Counted from the first letter of the stretch, positions 30,080-39,913 are shown. The stretch is DNA of 64,000 nucleotides from Salinilacustrithrix sp034522155 (GCA_034522155.1 JAXHLP010000005.1:496001-560000); one strand, 5' to 3'. Notes: generated from the sequence alone by a model not told the origin. Program-made: numbers and translations.

Positions 30080-30099
30080 GTTCGTAACCTGTTCGCAAC
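30080..30099. repeat. Direct repeat GTTCGTAAC / GTTCGCAAC, 11-bp period, upstream of ftsE
   Basis: GTTCGTAAC (30080-30088) and GTTCGCAAC (30091-30099) are 11 bp apart, one helical turn, preceded by a partial copy GTAAC (30075-30079). They lie in a relatively A+T-rich stretch 37 bp upstream of the ftsE -10. Same-face spacing suggests a regulator site; no known motif recognised. Confidence 0.4.
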
Positions 30100-30135
30100 A
30101 CTTCGGGTGTCACCCAGGTGTCGGAGATCCGTTGG

Positions 30136-30141
30136 TAGCGT
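30136..30141 (+). promoter_or_regulatory. -10 element TAGCGT upstream of ftsEX
   Basis: TAGCGT lies 48 nt before the ftsE ATG at 30190, giving a leader of about 40 nt. No good -35 is seen at 17 nt. Confidence 0.4.
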
Positions 30142-30189
30142 TTCTCCCCTGGCCCTCCGCCGACTGCCCCTCACCACGCCCCGAGACGG

Positions 30190-30870
<681 letters not shown>

Positions 30871-30881
30871 CTGGCTGACCC

Positions 30882-31775
30882 ATGGCGCTCAAGCTCGACT
30901 ACATGGTCCGCGAGACGGGGACCAACCTCGTCCGCAACTTCTCCCTCACCTTCGCGTCGATCCTCACGGTCGCGGTCTCGCTGTCGTTGGTGGGTGCGGC
31001 CCTGCTCGTCCGCGGCGCGGTCGACAACGCCACCGCCCGCTGGGAGGGCGGCATCGAGTTCATCGTCTTCCTCCAACCCGAGGCGTCCGACGACCAGACC
31101 GACGCGGTCGAACGGGCCCTCGGCGATTCACCGCAGGTCGAGGGCTTCAGCTACGTCGACCAGGAGGAGACCTTCCAGGAGTTCCAGGACCTCTTCGCCG
31201 ACTCTCCCCAGATCGTCGACACCGTCAGTCCCGACATTCTCCCGCCGAGCTTCCGCGTCGTGCCGACGAGCAAGGAAGCCGACGTCATCTCCGGTCTCCG
31301 GACGCAGTTCGAGACCCAGCCCGGGGTCCGGGAGGTGGTGGCGGCCACCGACACCATCCGCACCATCCAGAACCTGTCGAGCCTGTTCCAGCGCATCGCG
31401 TTCGGTGTCGCCGCCGCGCTCGTGGTCGCGGCCAGCCTGCTGGTGCTCAACTCGATCCGCATGGCGATGTTCGCCCGAAGACGCGAGATCGAGGTCATGA
31501 AGCTGGTGGGGGCGTCCAACTGGTTCATCCGCGTCCCGTTCATGCTCGAGGGCGTGGTCCAGGGTCTCCTCGGCTCGGTGGTCGCGCTCGGCACGGCGTT
31601 CGGCGTCCGCGCCGGCCTGTCCCAGATCGCCACCGACCGGCGCTTCACCCTGTTCGCCGGCTTCACCGTCGACGCCGGTCAGTTCCGCCTCACCGGCGTG
31701 CTCATCCTGGTCACCGGCATCCTCATCGGTGCCCTCGGCTCGGCCTTCGCCGTCTCCCGCTTCCTCGACGTGTAG
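30882..31775 (+). CDS. ftsX: Cell-division membrane protein FtsX
   Basis: A 297-residue permease-like protein with the FtsX layout: TM1 (about 22-45), a large extracytoplasmic domain (about 46-170) containing IEFIVFLQPEASDDQ and PSFRVVPTSKEA, then three helices in the C-terminal half with the conserved RRREIEVMKLVGASNWFIR loop. It recruits and activates NlpC/P60 or similar cell-wall hydrolases when FtsE binds ATP. Start ATG 11 nt after ftsE. Confidence 0.94.
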   Translation: MALKLDYMVRETGTNLVRNFSLTFASILTVAVSLSLVGAALLVRGAVDNATARWEGGIEFIVFLQPEASDDQTDAVERALGDSPQVEGFSYVDQEETFQEFQDLFADSPQIVDTVSPDILPPSFRVVPTSKEADVISGLRTQFETQPGVREVVAATDTIRTIQNLSSLFQRIAFGVAAALVVAASLLVLNSIRMAMFARRREIEVMKLVGASNWFIRVPFMLEGVVQGLLGSVVALGTAFGVRAGLSQIATDRRFTLFAGFTVDAGQFRLTGVLILVTGILIGALGSAFAVSRFLDV

Positions 31776-31799
31776 GCCGGGCCCGGACGTCGTGGCGAT

Positions 31800-31819
31800 G
31801 TCCGCGGCGCTCGGCGGAC
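31800..31819 (+). terminator. Hairpin after ftsEX
   Basis: GTCCGC (31800-31805) and GCGGAC (31814-31819) form a perfect 6-bp stem with an 8-nt loop, 24 nt after the ftsX stop and before the ABC exporter operon. Confidence 0.4.
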
Positions 31820-31895
31820 GGTTCTGCGCTGGCCGTGGATGGTGCGGTCGGGGGACCGGCTTGATTGACTGAGTGCTCGTGACGGGGGTCAGGGG

Positions 31896-33842
31896 ATGAG
31901 TCTCACCGACGATCGTCCCGAGGTCCGTGACGACCCCGACGACGGCAGCTTCGACGTCGACGCGCCGACCACGGCCTTCGAGCCCGACCCGCCGCCGGCG
32001 GGCTACGACCCGCCCAGCGGACGGATCGACCCGGACCAGAGCCTCGGCTGGATCCGGCGGATGCTGCCGGTGGTGCGGACCCACCGGCGTTCGTTCGTGA
32101 TCGCCATGTCGATGGCGGCGGTCGCGCTGGTGACCAACGTGGCCATCCCCGCCGTCGTGGGGACCGGCATCGACGAGATCCGTGCGGGTGGGGACCGGGT
32201 CCCGTTCTGGGTCGGGACGCTGCTGGTTCTCGCCGTGGGGCGGGCGCTGTTCACGTTCGGCTACCGCAGCCGGCTCTACAAGTTCGCCTACGCCATCGAG
32301 TACGACCTGCGCTCGTCGATGTTCCGGCACTTCGCGACGATGTCGCACGGCTTCTACGACCGGGTGCAGACCGGCCAGCTGGTGAGCAGGGCGAACAGCG
32401 ACATCCGGGCGGTGCAGATGCTGCTGGCGTTCGCCCCGTTCATGTCGATGATGATGCTGACCTTCGTGCTGGCGTTCGCGTTCATGCTCACCAAGCACGT
32501 GCTGCTCACGCTGGTGGCGGTGTCGACGCTGCCGCTGGTGTACGTGCTCGGCGTCAAGTTGCGCGACGTCATGTTCCCGCTGTCGTGGATCGTGCAGGGG
32601 CGCCTCGCCGAGGTGGCCACCACCGTCGAGGAGAACGTCACGGGCGTGCGGGTCGTCAAGGCCTTCGCCGGCGAACAGCGACAGATCGACCAGCTCGCCG
32701 GCCAGGCCCGCCGCCTGCGCTGGGCCGCGGTGAAGGTGGCCGACTCCCGGGCCCGGTACGCGCCGCTCATGGAGAACCTGCCCCGCCTCGGCATGGCGCT
32801 CACGCTGCTCTACGGCGGCTACCTCGCCATCGACGGCCAGGTCACGGTCGGAACCATCATCACCTTCTCGTCGTACGTGCTCCTCCTGCAGGCGCCGTTC
32901 AGGATGCTCGGGTTCTTCCTGATGATGAGCCAGCGGGCCGCGGCCTCGGCGGGGCGCATCTTCGAGATCCTCGACACCCCGACCGACATCACCGACCGGC
33001 CCGGTGCCCGCGACCTCGAGTTGCCCCACGGTCGGGTCGACTTCGACCACGTCCGGTTCCGCTACACCGACGACGACGATGCGGATGCTGCGGACGTGCT
33101 CGACGACTTCGACCTGCACGTCGAGCCGGGGGAGACCCTGGCGGTCGTCGGTGGGACCGGCTCGGGCAAGAGCACCATCGCCCGGCTCCTCCTGCGCTTC
33201 TACGACGTGAACGACGGCGCGGTCCGCATCGACGGCCACGACGTGCGCGATCTCACCATGGCGTCCATCCGGCACCACGTCGGCATGGTCACCGACGAGC
33301 CGTTCCTGTTCTCGGCGTCGATCGCCGACAACATCGCCTACGCCCGGCCCGGAGCGACCCGTGACGAGGTCGAGCAGGCCGCCCGGGCGGCGAACGCCCA
33401 CGGATTCATCATCGACCTGTCCGACGGCTACGACACGGTGGTGGGCGAGCGGGGCTTCACGCTCTCGGGCGGGCAGCGCCAGCGCGTGGCCATCGCCCGG
33501 ACGCTGCTGGCCGACCCGGCCGTGCTGATCCTCGACGACGCCACCAGCGCGGTGGACGTCCGGGTCGAGGCCGAGATCCACACCGCCATCGAACGCCTGG
33601 CCGAGCAGCGCACGATGATCGTCATCGCCCACCGGCTCTCGACCATCGCTCTGGCCGACCGGGTGGCTCTGGTCGAGGGCGGACGGGTGCTGGCCGTCGA
33701 CACCCACGAGCGGCTCCTGGCCACCGAATCCCACTACAGCGAGGTCCTGGCCACGGTCGTCGAGCCGGACGACACCGACGAGCCGGCCGACGGGTCGTCC
33801 GATGAGTCGGCCGACCCCTCGTTCGACGGGGAGGAGCGCTGA
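31896..33842 (+). CDS. ABC exporter half-transporter A (degenerate Walker B)
   Basis: A 648-residue type-IV exporter half: an acidic N-terminal extension, six helices (about 60-340), then a nucleotide-binding domain with Walker A GGTGSGKST, signature LSGGQRQR, Walker B VLILDDATSAVD and H-loop IVIAHRLSTI. The catalytic Glu after Walker B is Asp, as in the non-canonical subunit of heterodimeric exporters such as TM287/288. The second half follows immediately (TGATG overlap). Substrate could be a lipid, peptide or drug; nothing nearby decides. Good Shine-Dalgarno AGGGG before the ATG. Confidence 0.9.
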   Translation: MSLTDDRPEVRDDPDDGSFDVDAPTTAFEPDPPPAGYDPPSGRIDPDQSLGWIRRMLPVVRTHRRSFVIAMSMAAVALVTNVAIPAVVGTGIDEIRAGGDRVPFWVGTLLVLAVGRALFTFGYRSRLYKFAYAIEYDLRSSMFRHFATMSHGFYDRVQTGQLVSRANSDIRAVQMLLAFAPFMSMMMLTFVLAFAFMLTKHVLLTLVAVSTLPLVYVLGVKLRDVMFPLSWIVQGRLAEVATTVEENVTGVRVVKAFAGEQRQIDQLAGQARRLRWAAVKVADSRARYAPLMENLPRLGMALTLLYGGYLAIDGQVTVGTIITFSSYVLLLQAPFRMLGFFLMMSQRAAASAGRIFEILDTPTDITDRPGARDLELPHGRVDFDHVRFRYTDDDDADAADVLDDFDLHVEPGETLAVVGGTGSGKSTIARLLLRFYDVNDGAVRIDGHDVRDLTMASIRHHVGMVTDEPFLFSASIADNIAYARPGATRDEVEQAARAANAHGFIIDLSDGYDTVVGERGFTLSGGQRQRVAIARTLLADPAVLILDDATSAVDVRVEAEIHTAIERLAEQRTMIVIAHRLSTIALADRVALVEGGRVLAVDTHERLLATESHYSEVLATVVEPDDTDEPADGSSDESADPSFDGEER

Positions 33843-35770
33843 TGGGCGGGTTCGGACCCCCGGCCGGGTCGCCGTTCGCCTCGCCCGGTGCCACCGGCCT
33901 GCCGTTCGCGGGCGTGCCCGAGGAGCTCCAGGCCCGGGTCGACACCGTCCTCGAGGCCGAGCCCGACCACGACGTCGAACCCGTCGAGTTCTCCCAGGCC
34001 GACTGGGACCGCCGGCCGTTCACCCTGTGGCGGTTCATCGGCGAGCGCCGGGGCGCGGTGGTCCTCGCCTTCGTGCTCGTGGTTCTCGAGACCCTCATGG
34101 TCACCTCCGGTCCGTTCCTCACCGGCGAGGCCATCGACCGCGGCATCGTCGCCGGCGACGAGGCGACGCTGCTCACCATCGCCGGCATCTACGTCGGCAC
34201 CGTCGTGCTGGGCACGGTCTTCGCCTCCGCCCGGGTGGCCTGGACCGGCCGGGTGGGGGAGTGGCTCATGGAAGCCCTCCGCGTCCGGATCTTCTCCCAC
34301 TTCCAGCGGCTGTCGCTGAGCTTCTTCACCAGGGAGAAGGCCGGGGTCCTCATGACCCGCATGACCAGCGACATCGACTCGTTGACCGCCCTGTTCCAGG
34401 AGGGCTTGGTGAACATGTTCGTCCAGTTCCTGACGCTCACGATCGTGGCGATCGTGCTGTTCGTCGTCAGCCCGACCCTGGCGCTGGTCCTGTTCCTCGG
34501 CGTCGTGCCCGTGATGCTGGCGCTCACCCTCTGGTTCCGCCGGGCCTCCGACGTGGCGTTCCTCGCCGTGCGCGACCGCATCGCCGACGTCATGTCCGAC
34601 CTGCAGGAGAACCTGGCCGGCATGCGCATCGTCACGGCCACCAACCGGGCCAAGCGCAACGTGGTGGCCCACGACAACGTGCTCGGCGCCCACCGCGACG
34701 CCAACGACAAGACCGCAGTCATCGGCGCCGTCTACGGACCGTCCACCGAGCTGATCGGCTACCTCGCCCAGGCGCTGCTGCTGGCCCTCGGCGGCTGGCT
34801 GGTCACCCGCGGCAGCCTCACCGTCGGCGAGCTCGCCGCCTTCTTCCTGTACCTGACGATGTTCTTCGCGCCGATCCAGCAGCTCGTGCAGCTGTACAAC
34901 GCGTACCAGCAGGGGCGGGCCGCGGTCCGCAAGCTGGCCGAGCTGTTCGCCACCGATCCCGATGTGCTCGAGCAACCCGATGCGTACGAGCTGCCGCCCA
35001 TGCAGGGGGCGATCGAGCTCGAGCACGTGACCTTCGGCTACGACCGCGACGTGGTCGTCCTCCGGGACCTCACGCTGTCGATCGCCGCCGGCGAGACGGT
35101 TGCCTTCGTCGGCGAGACCGGCGCCGGCAAGTCAACCGTGGCCAAGCTGGTCAACCGCTACTACGACCCCACCGAGGGTGCGGTCCTCATCGACGGCCAT
35201 GACCTCCGCGACGTCACGCTCACCTCGGTCCGGCGCCAGATCGGCGTCGTGCCCCAGGAGCCGTTCCTCTTCGCGGGCTCGATCCGCGACAACCTGACCT
35301 TCGCCGCGCCGGAGGCCAGCGACCGGGACCTGTGGGCGGCCGTCGACGCCGTCGGCCTCCGCGACCTGGTCGAACGCCAGCCGGCCGGGCTCGACCAGAT
35401 CATCCACGAGCGGGGTTCGTCGCTGAGCTCGGGTGAGCGCCAACTGCTGGCGCTGGCCCGGGCGTTCCTGTCCGAGCCCCGGGTCCTCGTGCTCGACGAG
35501 GCGACGTCCAACCTCGACCTGGCCAGCGAGACCCGCATCGAACGAGCCCTGGATGCGGTGCTCGAGGGGCGGACCGCGATCATCATCGCCCACCGCCTGG
35601 CCACGGCCATGCGGGCCGACCGGATCGGCGTGATCCACGACGGCGAGCTGGTGGAGCTCGGTCACCACGACGAGCTCGTCGCCGTCGCCGGTGGGCGCTA
35701 CCGGGCGCTGCACGACACGTGGATGGCCCAGGCCGGCGGGGAGGCCGACGCACCGACCGCTACGGCGTGA
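33842..35770 (+). CDS. ABC exporter half-transporter B (catalytic Glu, degenerate signature)
   Basis: A 642-residue partner of the previous protein: six helices (about 75-360) and a nucleotide-binding domain with Walker A GETGAGKST, Walker B VLVLDEATSNLD with the catalytic Glu, H-loop IIIAHRLAT, but the signature is LSSGERQL instead of LSGGQ. Together the two give one consensus ATP site (B Walker B with A signature) and one degenerate site, the classical heterodimeric pattern. Start overlaps the stop of subunit A by one base with GAGGAGCGC as Shine-Dalgarno. Confidence 0.9.
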   Translation: MGGFGPPAGSPFASPGATGLPFAGVPEELQARVDTVLEAEPDHDVEPVEFSQADWDRRPFTLWRFIGERRGAVVLAFVLVVLETLMVTSGPFLTGEAIDRGIVAGDEATLLTIAGIYVGTVVLGTVFASARVAWTGRVGEWLMEALRVRIFSHFQRLSLSFFTREKAGVLMTRMTSDIDSLTALFQEGLVNMFVQFLTLTIVAIVLFVVSPTLALVLFLGVVPVMLALTLWFRRASDVAFLAVRDRIADVMSDLQENLAGMRIVTATNRAKRNVVAHDNVLGAHRDANDKTAVIGAVYGPSTELIGYLAQALLLALGGWLVTRGSLTVGELAAFFLYLTMFFAPIQQLVQLYNAYQQGRAAVRKLAELFATDPDVLEQPDAYELPPMQGAIELEHVTFGYDRDVVVLRDLTLSIAAGETVAFVGETGAGKSTVAKLVNRYYDPTEGAVLIDGHDLRDVTLTSVRRQIGVVPQEPFLFAGSIRDNLTFAAPEASDRDLWAAVDAVGLRDLVERQPAGLDQIIHERGSSLSSGERQLLALARAFLSEPRVLVLDEATSNLDLASETRIERALDAVLEGRTAIIIAHRLATAMRADRIGVIHDGELVELGHHDELVAVAGGRYRALHDTWMAQAGGEADAPTATA

Positions 35771-35833
35771 CCGTCCCGCCTTGGTGGCGCCGGCGAGACG
35801 GTCGACGAGCGGGAGAGGAGAGGCTGCCGACCG

Positions 35834-35850
35834 CCTCACCGGCGGTGAGG
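35834..35850. terminator. Hairpin/inverted repeat CCTCACCG-G-CGGTGAGG after the ABC operon
   Basis: A perfect 8-bp inverted repeat with a one-base centre, 64 nt after the exporter stop. With so small a loop it may be an operator rather than a terminator. The rest of the 272-bp gap (35771-36042) holds only an A+T-richer patch near 35930-35960 and no recognised gene. Confidence 0.35.
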
Positions 35851-36042
35851 ACCAGGCGCCACGCAACGGATGGGAGTAGGGAGGTGCTGCGCGGCACCAG
35901 TCGTCCCCAAACGGTTCATCGCCTCGCCGGCAAGCGAACTTGAGAACGAATTTCCGGCGTTTCGCCGCAGGACGAAGCGGTCACGGCAACGGCAGCGGAG
36001 GCAGAAGCGGTGGGCCGGTGCCACGGATGCAACGATGCGGTC

Positions 36043-36927
36043 ATGCCCAGCTACGAGCACATCGAGTACCGCGTCGACGACGCCGTCGCCACGATCACCC
36101 TGGATCGGCCGGACCGGATGAACGCGTTCACCGTCCGGATGCAGCGCGAACTGTGCGACGCGTTCGACCAGATCGACGGCGACGACGTCGTCCGCGTCGT
36201 GATCGTGACCGGACGCGGGCGGGCCTTCTGCGCCGGCGCCGACCTCGGCGGAGGCGGCGACACGTTCGACACCGACGCGGCCGGGGGAGAGGCCGTCGAG
36301 GGAGGCGGGCGGGGCCCGATGGACCATCGTGACGAGGGCGGCCTGGTCGCACTCCGGGTCTTCGAGTGCACCAAGCCGGTGATCGCCGCCATCAACGGTG
36401 CTGCCGTGGGCGTCGGTTCCACCATGACCCTGCCCATGGACATCCGCCTCGCCTCGACCGCGGCCAAGTTCGGGTTCGTCTTCGCCCGCCGGGGCATCGT
36501 CCCCGAGGCGTGCTCGTCGTGGTTCCTGCCCCGCATCGTCGGGATCAGCCGGGCCGCCGAGTGGTGCTACCGCGGCCAGGTCTTCGGCGCGGACGAGGCG
36601 CTCGACGGCGGCCTGGTCCGCTCGGTCCACGAGCCCGACGACCTGCTCCCCGCAGCGCAGGAGATCGCCCAGGACATCGCGGCCAACACCTCGGCCGTGT
36701 CGGTCGCGCTCACCCGGGCCATGCTCTGGCGGATGCTGGGCGAATCCCACCCCATGGCCGCCCACGAGGTCGACTCGCCGGGCATCGCGTACCTCGGCAA
36801 GAGCGCCGATGCCCGCGAAGGCGTGAACTCGTTCCTCGAGAAGCGGCCGGCCGAGTTCACCGACACCGTGACCGAGCACATGCCCCCGCACTACCCGTGG
36901 TGGGATGAGCGCCGGTTCCGCGAGTGA
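36043..36927 (+). CDS. Enoyl-CoA hydratase/isomerase (crotonase) family protein
   Basis: A 294-residue crotonase. Visible are the N-terminal TITLDRPDRMNAFTVRM, the oxyanion-hole segment RAFCAGADLGGG and the later GAAVGVGSTMTLPMDIRLAS with FGFVFARRGIVPEACSSWFLP. It carries one clear catalytic Glu (in VPEA); the other hydratase Glu position is not obvious, so isomerase or another crotonase chemistry is possible. The ATG at 36043 is chosen because homology starts at MPSYEHIEYRV. Overlaps nudC by 4 nt. Probably acts in fatty-acid or aromatic-acid CoA breakdown. Confidence 0.85.
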   Translation: MPSYEHIEYRVDDAVATITLDRPDRMNAFTVRMQRELCDAFDQIDGDDVVRVVIVTGRGRAFCAGADLGGGGDTFDTDAAGGEAVEGGGRGPMDHRDEGGLVALRVFECTKPVIAAINGAAVGVGSTMTLPMDIRLASTAAKFGFVFARRGIVPEACSSWFLPRIVGISRAAEWCYRGQVFGADEALDGGLVRSVHEPDDLLPAAQEIAQDIAANTSAVSVALTRAMLWRMLGESHPMAAHEVDSPGIAYLGKSADAREGVNSFLEKRPAEFTDTVTEHMPPHYPWWDERRFRE

Positions 36928-37772
36928 CCGCGCAAGCGCCTACGTTCGCACTCCGACACTCGAGGCCGGACCGAGGAGCGCTGTTGCCCGACCTGTCGTT
37001 CACGCCCCTGATCGAGCCCCCGTCCGGCGAGACCGTCGCGTCGTCGACGATGGTCTTCTCGGTCCGCGGCGATGCCGTGCACGTCGGCTCGCTCGACGAC
37101 GACCAGGACGGCAGCGGCGCCGACCTCTACCTGGGCCGCATGGGCGACGTCGACTGCTGGGCGGTCGACCTCGACGGCGACCACGAGCCCGATGTCGTGG
37201 TCACCCCGCTGCTCGCCCTGCACGCGTCGGTCTCGGAGACCGAGTGGATCGTGGCCGGGCGGGCGGTCCAGCTCCTCGAGTGGCAGCGAACCCACCGCTA
37301 CTGCGGTCGTTGCGGCGTGGAGACGGCGCAGGTGCCCGGCGAGCGGGCCAAGCGGTGCCCCGACTGCGGCCTGCTGTCGTTCCCCCGCCTCGCACCGGCC
37401 GTCATCACCCTCATCACCCGGGAGGACGGGCGGGCCCTGCTGGCCCGCAACGCCAGCTTCCCGGTTCCGATGTACTCGTGCCTGGCCGGCTTCGTCGAGC
37501 CGGGGGAGACGCTCGAGGAGGCGGTCGTGCGCGAGGTCCACGAGGAGGTCGGCCTCGAGGTGGGCCGGGTCCGCTACCACAGCTCCCAGCCGTGGCCGTT
37601 CCCGCACTCGCTGATGATCGGATTCGAGGCCGAGTGGACCGGTGGCGAGATCGCCGTCGACGGGGTCGAGATCGCCGACGCCGACTGGTACACGCCCGAC
37701 GACCTGCCGCCGATCCCGCCCCGGCTGTCCATCGCCCGCCGCCTGATCGACGACTGGATCGCGCGAGATTGA
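36924..37772 (+). CDS. nudC: NAD(+) diphosphatase / NADH pyrophosphatase NudC
   Basis: A 282-residue Nudix hydrolase that cleaves NAD(H) to NMN(H) and AMP and can de-cap NAD-capped RNA. It has the zinc ribbon CGRCG ... CPDCG (about 129-150), the Nudix box GFVEPGETLEEAVVREVHEE (about 190-209) and just after it the NudC signature SQPWPFPHS. The GTG start overlaps the crotonase stop (GTGA), so the two are translationally coupled, an odd pairing of functions. Confidence 0.93.
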   Translation: MTAQAPTFALRHSRPDRGALLPDLSFTPLIEPPSGETVASSTMVFSVRGDAVHVGSLDDDQDGSGADLYLGRMGDVDCWAVDLDGDHEPDVVVTPLLALHASVSETEWIVAGRAVQLLEWQRTHRYCGRCGVETAQVPGERAKRCPDCGLLSFPRLAPAVITLITREDGRALLARNASFPVPMYSCLAGFVEPGETLEEAVVREVHEEVGLEVGRVRYHSSQPWPFPHSLMIGFEAEWTGGEIAVDGVEIADADWYTPDDLPPIPPRLSIARRLIDDWIARD

Positions 37773-37815
37773 CGACGCAGGAATCGAACCGGCCCGGTCG
37801 GTGTTGGGGTCGGGG

Positions 37816-39018
37816 ATGACGGTCGCTCCCCCCGACCCCTCGACGGATGAACCGCGCCTGATCACGCCCCTGTTCGCGCTGATCACGGCGTCCGGGCTCT
37901 TCTACTTCATGGCGATGGGGTCGCTGCTGCCCACGCTGCCCCGCTACGTGGAGGACGAACTGTCCGGCAGCGGCTTCGAGGTCGGCCTCGTCGTCGGCGC
38001 CTTCGCCGTCTCGGCGGCGCTGGTGCGGCCCGTGGTCGGCCGCCTCGGCGACGTGCTCGGGCGCCGGGTCATGGCGATCGCCGGCGGTGCGATCGCGGCC
38101 GTGTCGATCATCCCGCTCGGTCTGGTCCCCGCGGTGTGGTTCATGGTGGTCATGCGGTTGGTCACCGGGCTCGGCGAGGCCAGCTTCTTCGTCGGTGCCG
38201 CCACCGCGGCCCAGGACCTGTCGCCCGATCATCGCCGGGGCGAGGCGGCATCGTTCTTCTCGATCTCGATCTACTCCGGCCTCGCCTTTGGTCCGATGGT
38301 CGGGGAGTGGATGTACCGGACGCACGGCCCCAACGCAGAGTGGCTGCTGGCCGCCGGGCTGTGCATGCTGTCGCTCCTCCTCTCGGCGCTGATCCCCGCC
38401 GAGCTCGGTCGCACGGACGAGCCCTCGCCACGCCGGGGTCTGCTGCACCCCGCGGCCGTCCTCCCCGGCACGGTGCTGCTGCTCGGCCTGCTCGGCTTCG
38501 CCGGCTACGTGACCTTCGTCCCCCTCTATGTCGACGAGGTCGGCATGAGCGACGCGGGTCCGCTCCTGCTGGCCTACGGCCTGATCGTGCTGTTCGTCCG
38601 GATCGTCGGCGCCCGGATCCCCGACAAGCTCGGCCCGGTCCGCACGTCGACGTTCGCCCTGATCGCCATCTCCTCCGGTGTCGGGATCATCGCCGTGGTC
38701 GCCACCGGGACCGGCCTGTGGGTCGGCACGATCCTGCTGTCGATCGGCATGTCGTTGCTGTTCCCCGCGCTGTTCACGCTCGCCGTCAACAGCGCACCGG
38801 CCAACGAACGCAGCCACACCGTCGGCTCGTTCGGGCTCTTCTTCGATCTCAGCATGGGGTTCGGCGCGCCGCTCCTCGGCGTGCTGGTCACCGTCTTCGG
38901 CGGCGAGCGTGCGGCGTTCGCCGGTGGTGCGGTCATCGCCCTCGTCGGGCTCGTCCTGGCGAACACGAAGCTGCGCTCGTCGATCGCCGCGACCCGCGCC
39001 GCTTCAGCCGCCAGCTGA
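37816..39018 (+). CDS. MFS transporter
   Basis: A 400-residue major-facilitator protein with about twelve helices. The loop between helices 2 and 3 reads GRLGDVLGRRVMAIAGG, the family's motif A, and the repeat is seen again in the second half (RIPDKLGPVRTSTFALI). No substrate can be assigned; the pattern is drug/proton antiporter-like. The ATG at 37816 is preferred over GTG 37801. The last 15 nt overlap the end of the convergent TrmH gene. Confidence 0.85.
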   Translation: MTVAPPDPSTDEPRLITPLFALITASGLFYFMAMGSLLPTLPRYVEDELSGSGFEVGLVVGAFAVSAALVRPVVGRLGDVLGRRVMAIAGGAIAAVSIIPLGLVPAVWFMVVMRLVTGLGEASFFVGAATAAQDLSPDHRRGEAASFFSISIYSGLAFGPMVGEWMYRTHGPNAEWLLAAGLCMLSLLLSALIPAELGRTDEPSPRRGLLHPAAVLPGTVLLLGLLGFAGYVTFVPLYVDEVGMSDAGPLLLAYGLIVLFVRIVGARIPDKLGPVRTSTFALIAISSGVGIIAVVATGTGLWVGTILLSIGMSLLFPALFTLAVNSAPANERSHTVGSFGLFFDLSMGFGAPLLGVLVTVFGGERAAFAGGAVIALVGLVLANTKLRSSIAATRAASAAS

Positions 39019-39807
39019 CGCGTCGAGCGCGAACGCCACCGCCGCCGCCGTGGCGGCGTTGAGCGAATCGACCCCCGGCGCCATCGGGATGGCGACCCGG
39101 TGGGTGGTCGCGCCCAGGGTCTCGTCGGTGAGGCCGGGCCCCTCGGCGCCGACCAGCCACGCCAGCCGCTCGGCGCCTGCCACTGCCGCCATGGCCACGT
39201 CGCCGCTCGGCGTGAGGGCGACGGTCTCGAATCCCCGGTCGTGGAGGCCGGCGAGCGCATCCGGGAGCGCACCGATGCGTGTCCACGGGACGTCGAGCAC
39301 GTGCCCGAGCGACACCCGGACCGACCGGCGGTAGAGCGGGTCCGCCGTGGTGGGATCGATCAGCACGGCGTCGACGCCGAACCCGGCGGCGTTGCGGAAC
39401 AGGGCGCCGAGGTTCTCGTGGTCGTTGAGACCTTCCACCACGACCACCCGTCGAGTGCCGTCGACCACGGCATCGACCTCCGGGAGGGGACGGCGGGCCG
39501 CCGAGGCGACCACACCCCGGTGGATCGGGAAGCCGGCGACGGCCTCCAGCAGGTCGAGGGAGCCGATGTGGACGTCGATGTCGAGCCCGCCGACGGTGTC
39601 GAGCACCCGGTCGAGCTTCGACTCGGCGCACAGCACCAGCCGCAGTTCGTACGAGGAGTGCACGGCGGTCTCGAGGGTCCGCAGCCCCTCGACCACGAAG
39701 CACCCGTGTTCCGCCTCGGTCCGGTTGCGACTCTGGGCGTCGGTGAGCCCCGCGACCTCCACGAGACGGGGATCGCCCGGGTCGTCGACCGTAACGATGT
39801 TCGCCAC
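39004..39807 (-). CDS. TrmH/SpoU-family RNA 2'-O-methyltransferase
   Basis: A 267-residue SPOUT methyltransferase. An N-terminal substrate-binding part (with FVVEGLRTLETA) precedes the knotted catalytic domain with the three motifs: ENLGALFRNAAGFG, LVGAEGPGLTDE and the knot VAIPMAPGVDSLNAATA. Members methylate ribose in rRNA or tRNA with SAM; which nucleotide is unknown. The frame starts at GTG 39807. Its 3' end overlaps the MFS gene tail-to-tail. Confidence 0.88.
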   Translation of the reverse strand: MANIVTVDDPGDPRLVEVAGLTDAQSRNRTEAEHGCFVVEGLRTLETAVHSSYELRLVLCAESKLDRVLDTVGGLDIDVHIGSLDLLEAVAGFPIHRGVVASAARRPLPEVDAVVDGTRRVVVVEGLNDHENLGALFRNAAGFGVDAVLIDPTTADPLYRRSVRVSLGHVLDVPWTRIGALPDALAGLHDRGFETVALTPSGDVAMAAVAGAERLAWLVGAEGPGLTDETLGATTHRVAIPMAPGVDSLNAATAAAVAFALDASAGG

Positions 39808-39841
39808 TCAGATACCGCCCGATCCGTGCCCGGACAGCAAA

Positions 39842-39913
39842 CGACCGGCCGGGTGGCCGGCCGGTCGGATGGTCACTGGACGTACGGAGTCGAGGACGGT
39901 CCGTGCGGACCGT
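39842..39913 (-). terminator. Two perfect hairpins after the 124-aa unknown gene
   Basis: On the minus strand the stem at 39913-39907 / 39902-39896 (7 bp, 4-nt loop) starts at the stop codon of the unknown gene, and a second 9-bp stem lies at 39867-39859 / 39850-39842, followed by TTTGCTGT. Good tandem terminator before the TrmH gene. Confidence 0.6.

Noticed and set aside
31776..31895. tmRNA or smpB after ftsX
   Set aside because: The usual actinobacterial followers of ftsX are absent; the gap is 120 bp with one hairpin and the next genes are ABC exporters.
36010..36042. Upstream GTG/ATG starts for the crotonase gene
   Set aside because: The extra residues (GRCHGCNDAV) do not look like a crotonase N-terminus and have no ribosome-binding site.
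37775..37797. tRNA T-arm-like sequence (minus strand, GGTTCGATTCC) between nudC and the MFS gene
   Set aside because: The T-stem has a mismatch and no acceptor, D or anticodon arms can be drawn in the flanking bases, which soon become MFS coding sequence. A degraded attachment site is conceivable but unsupported.
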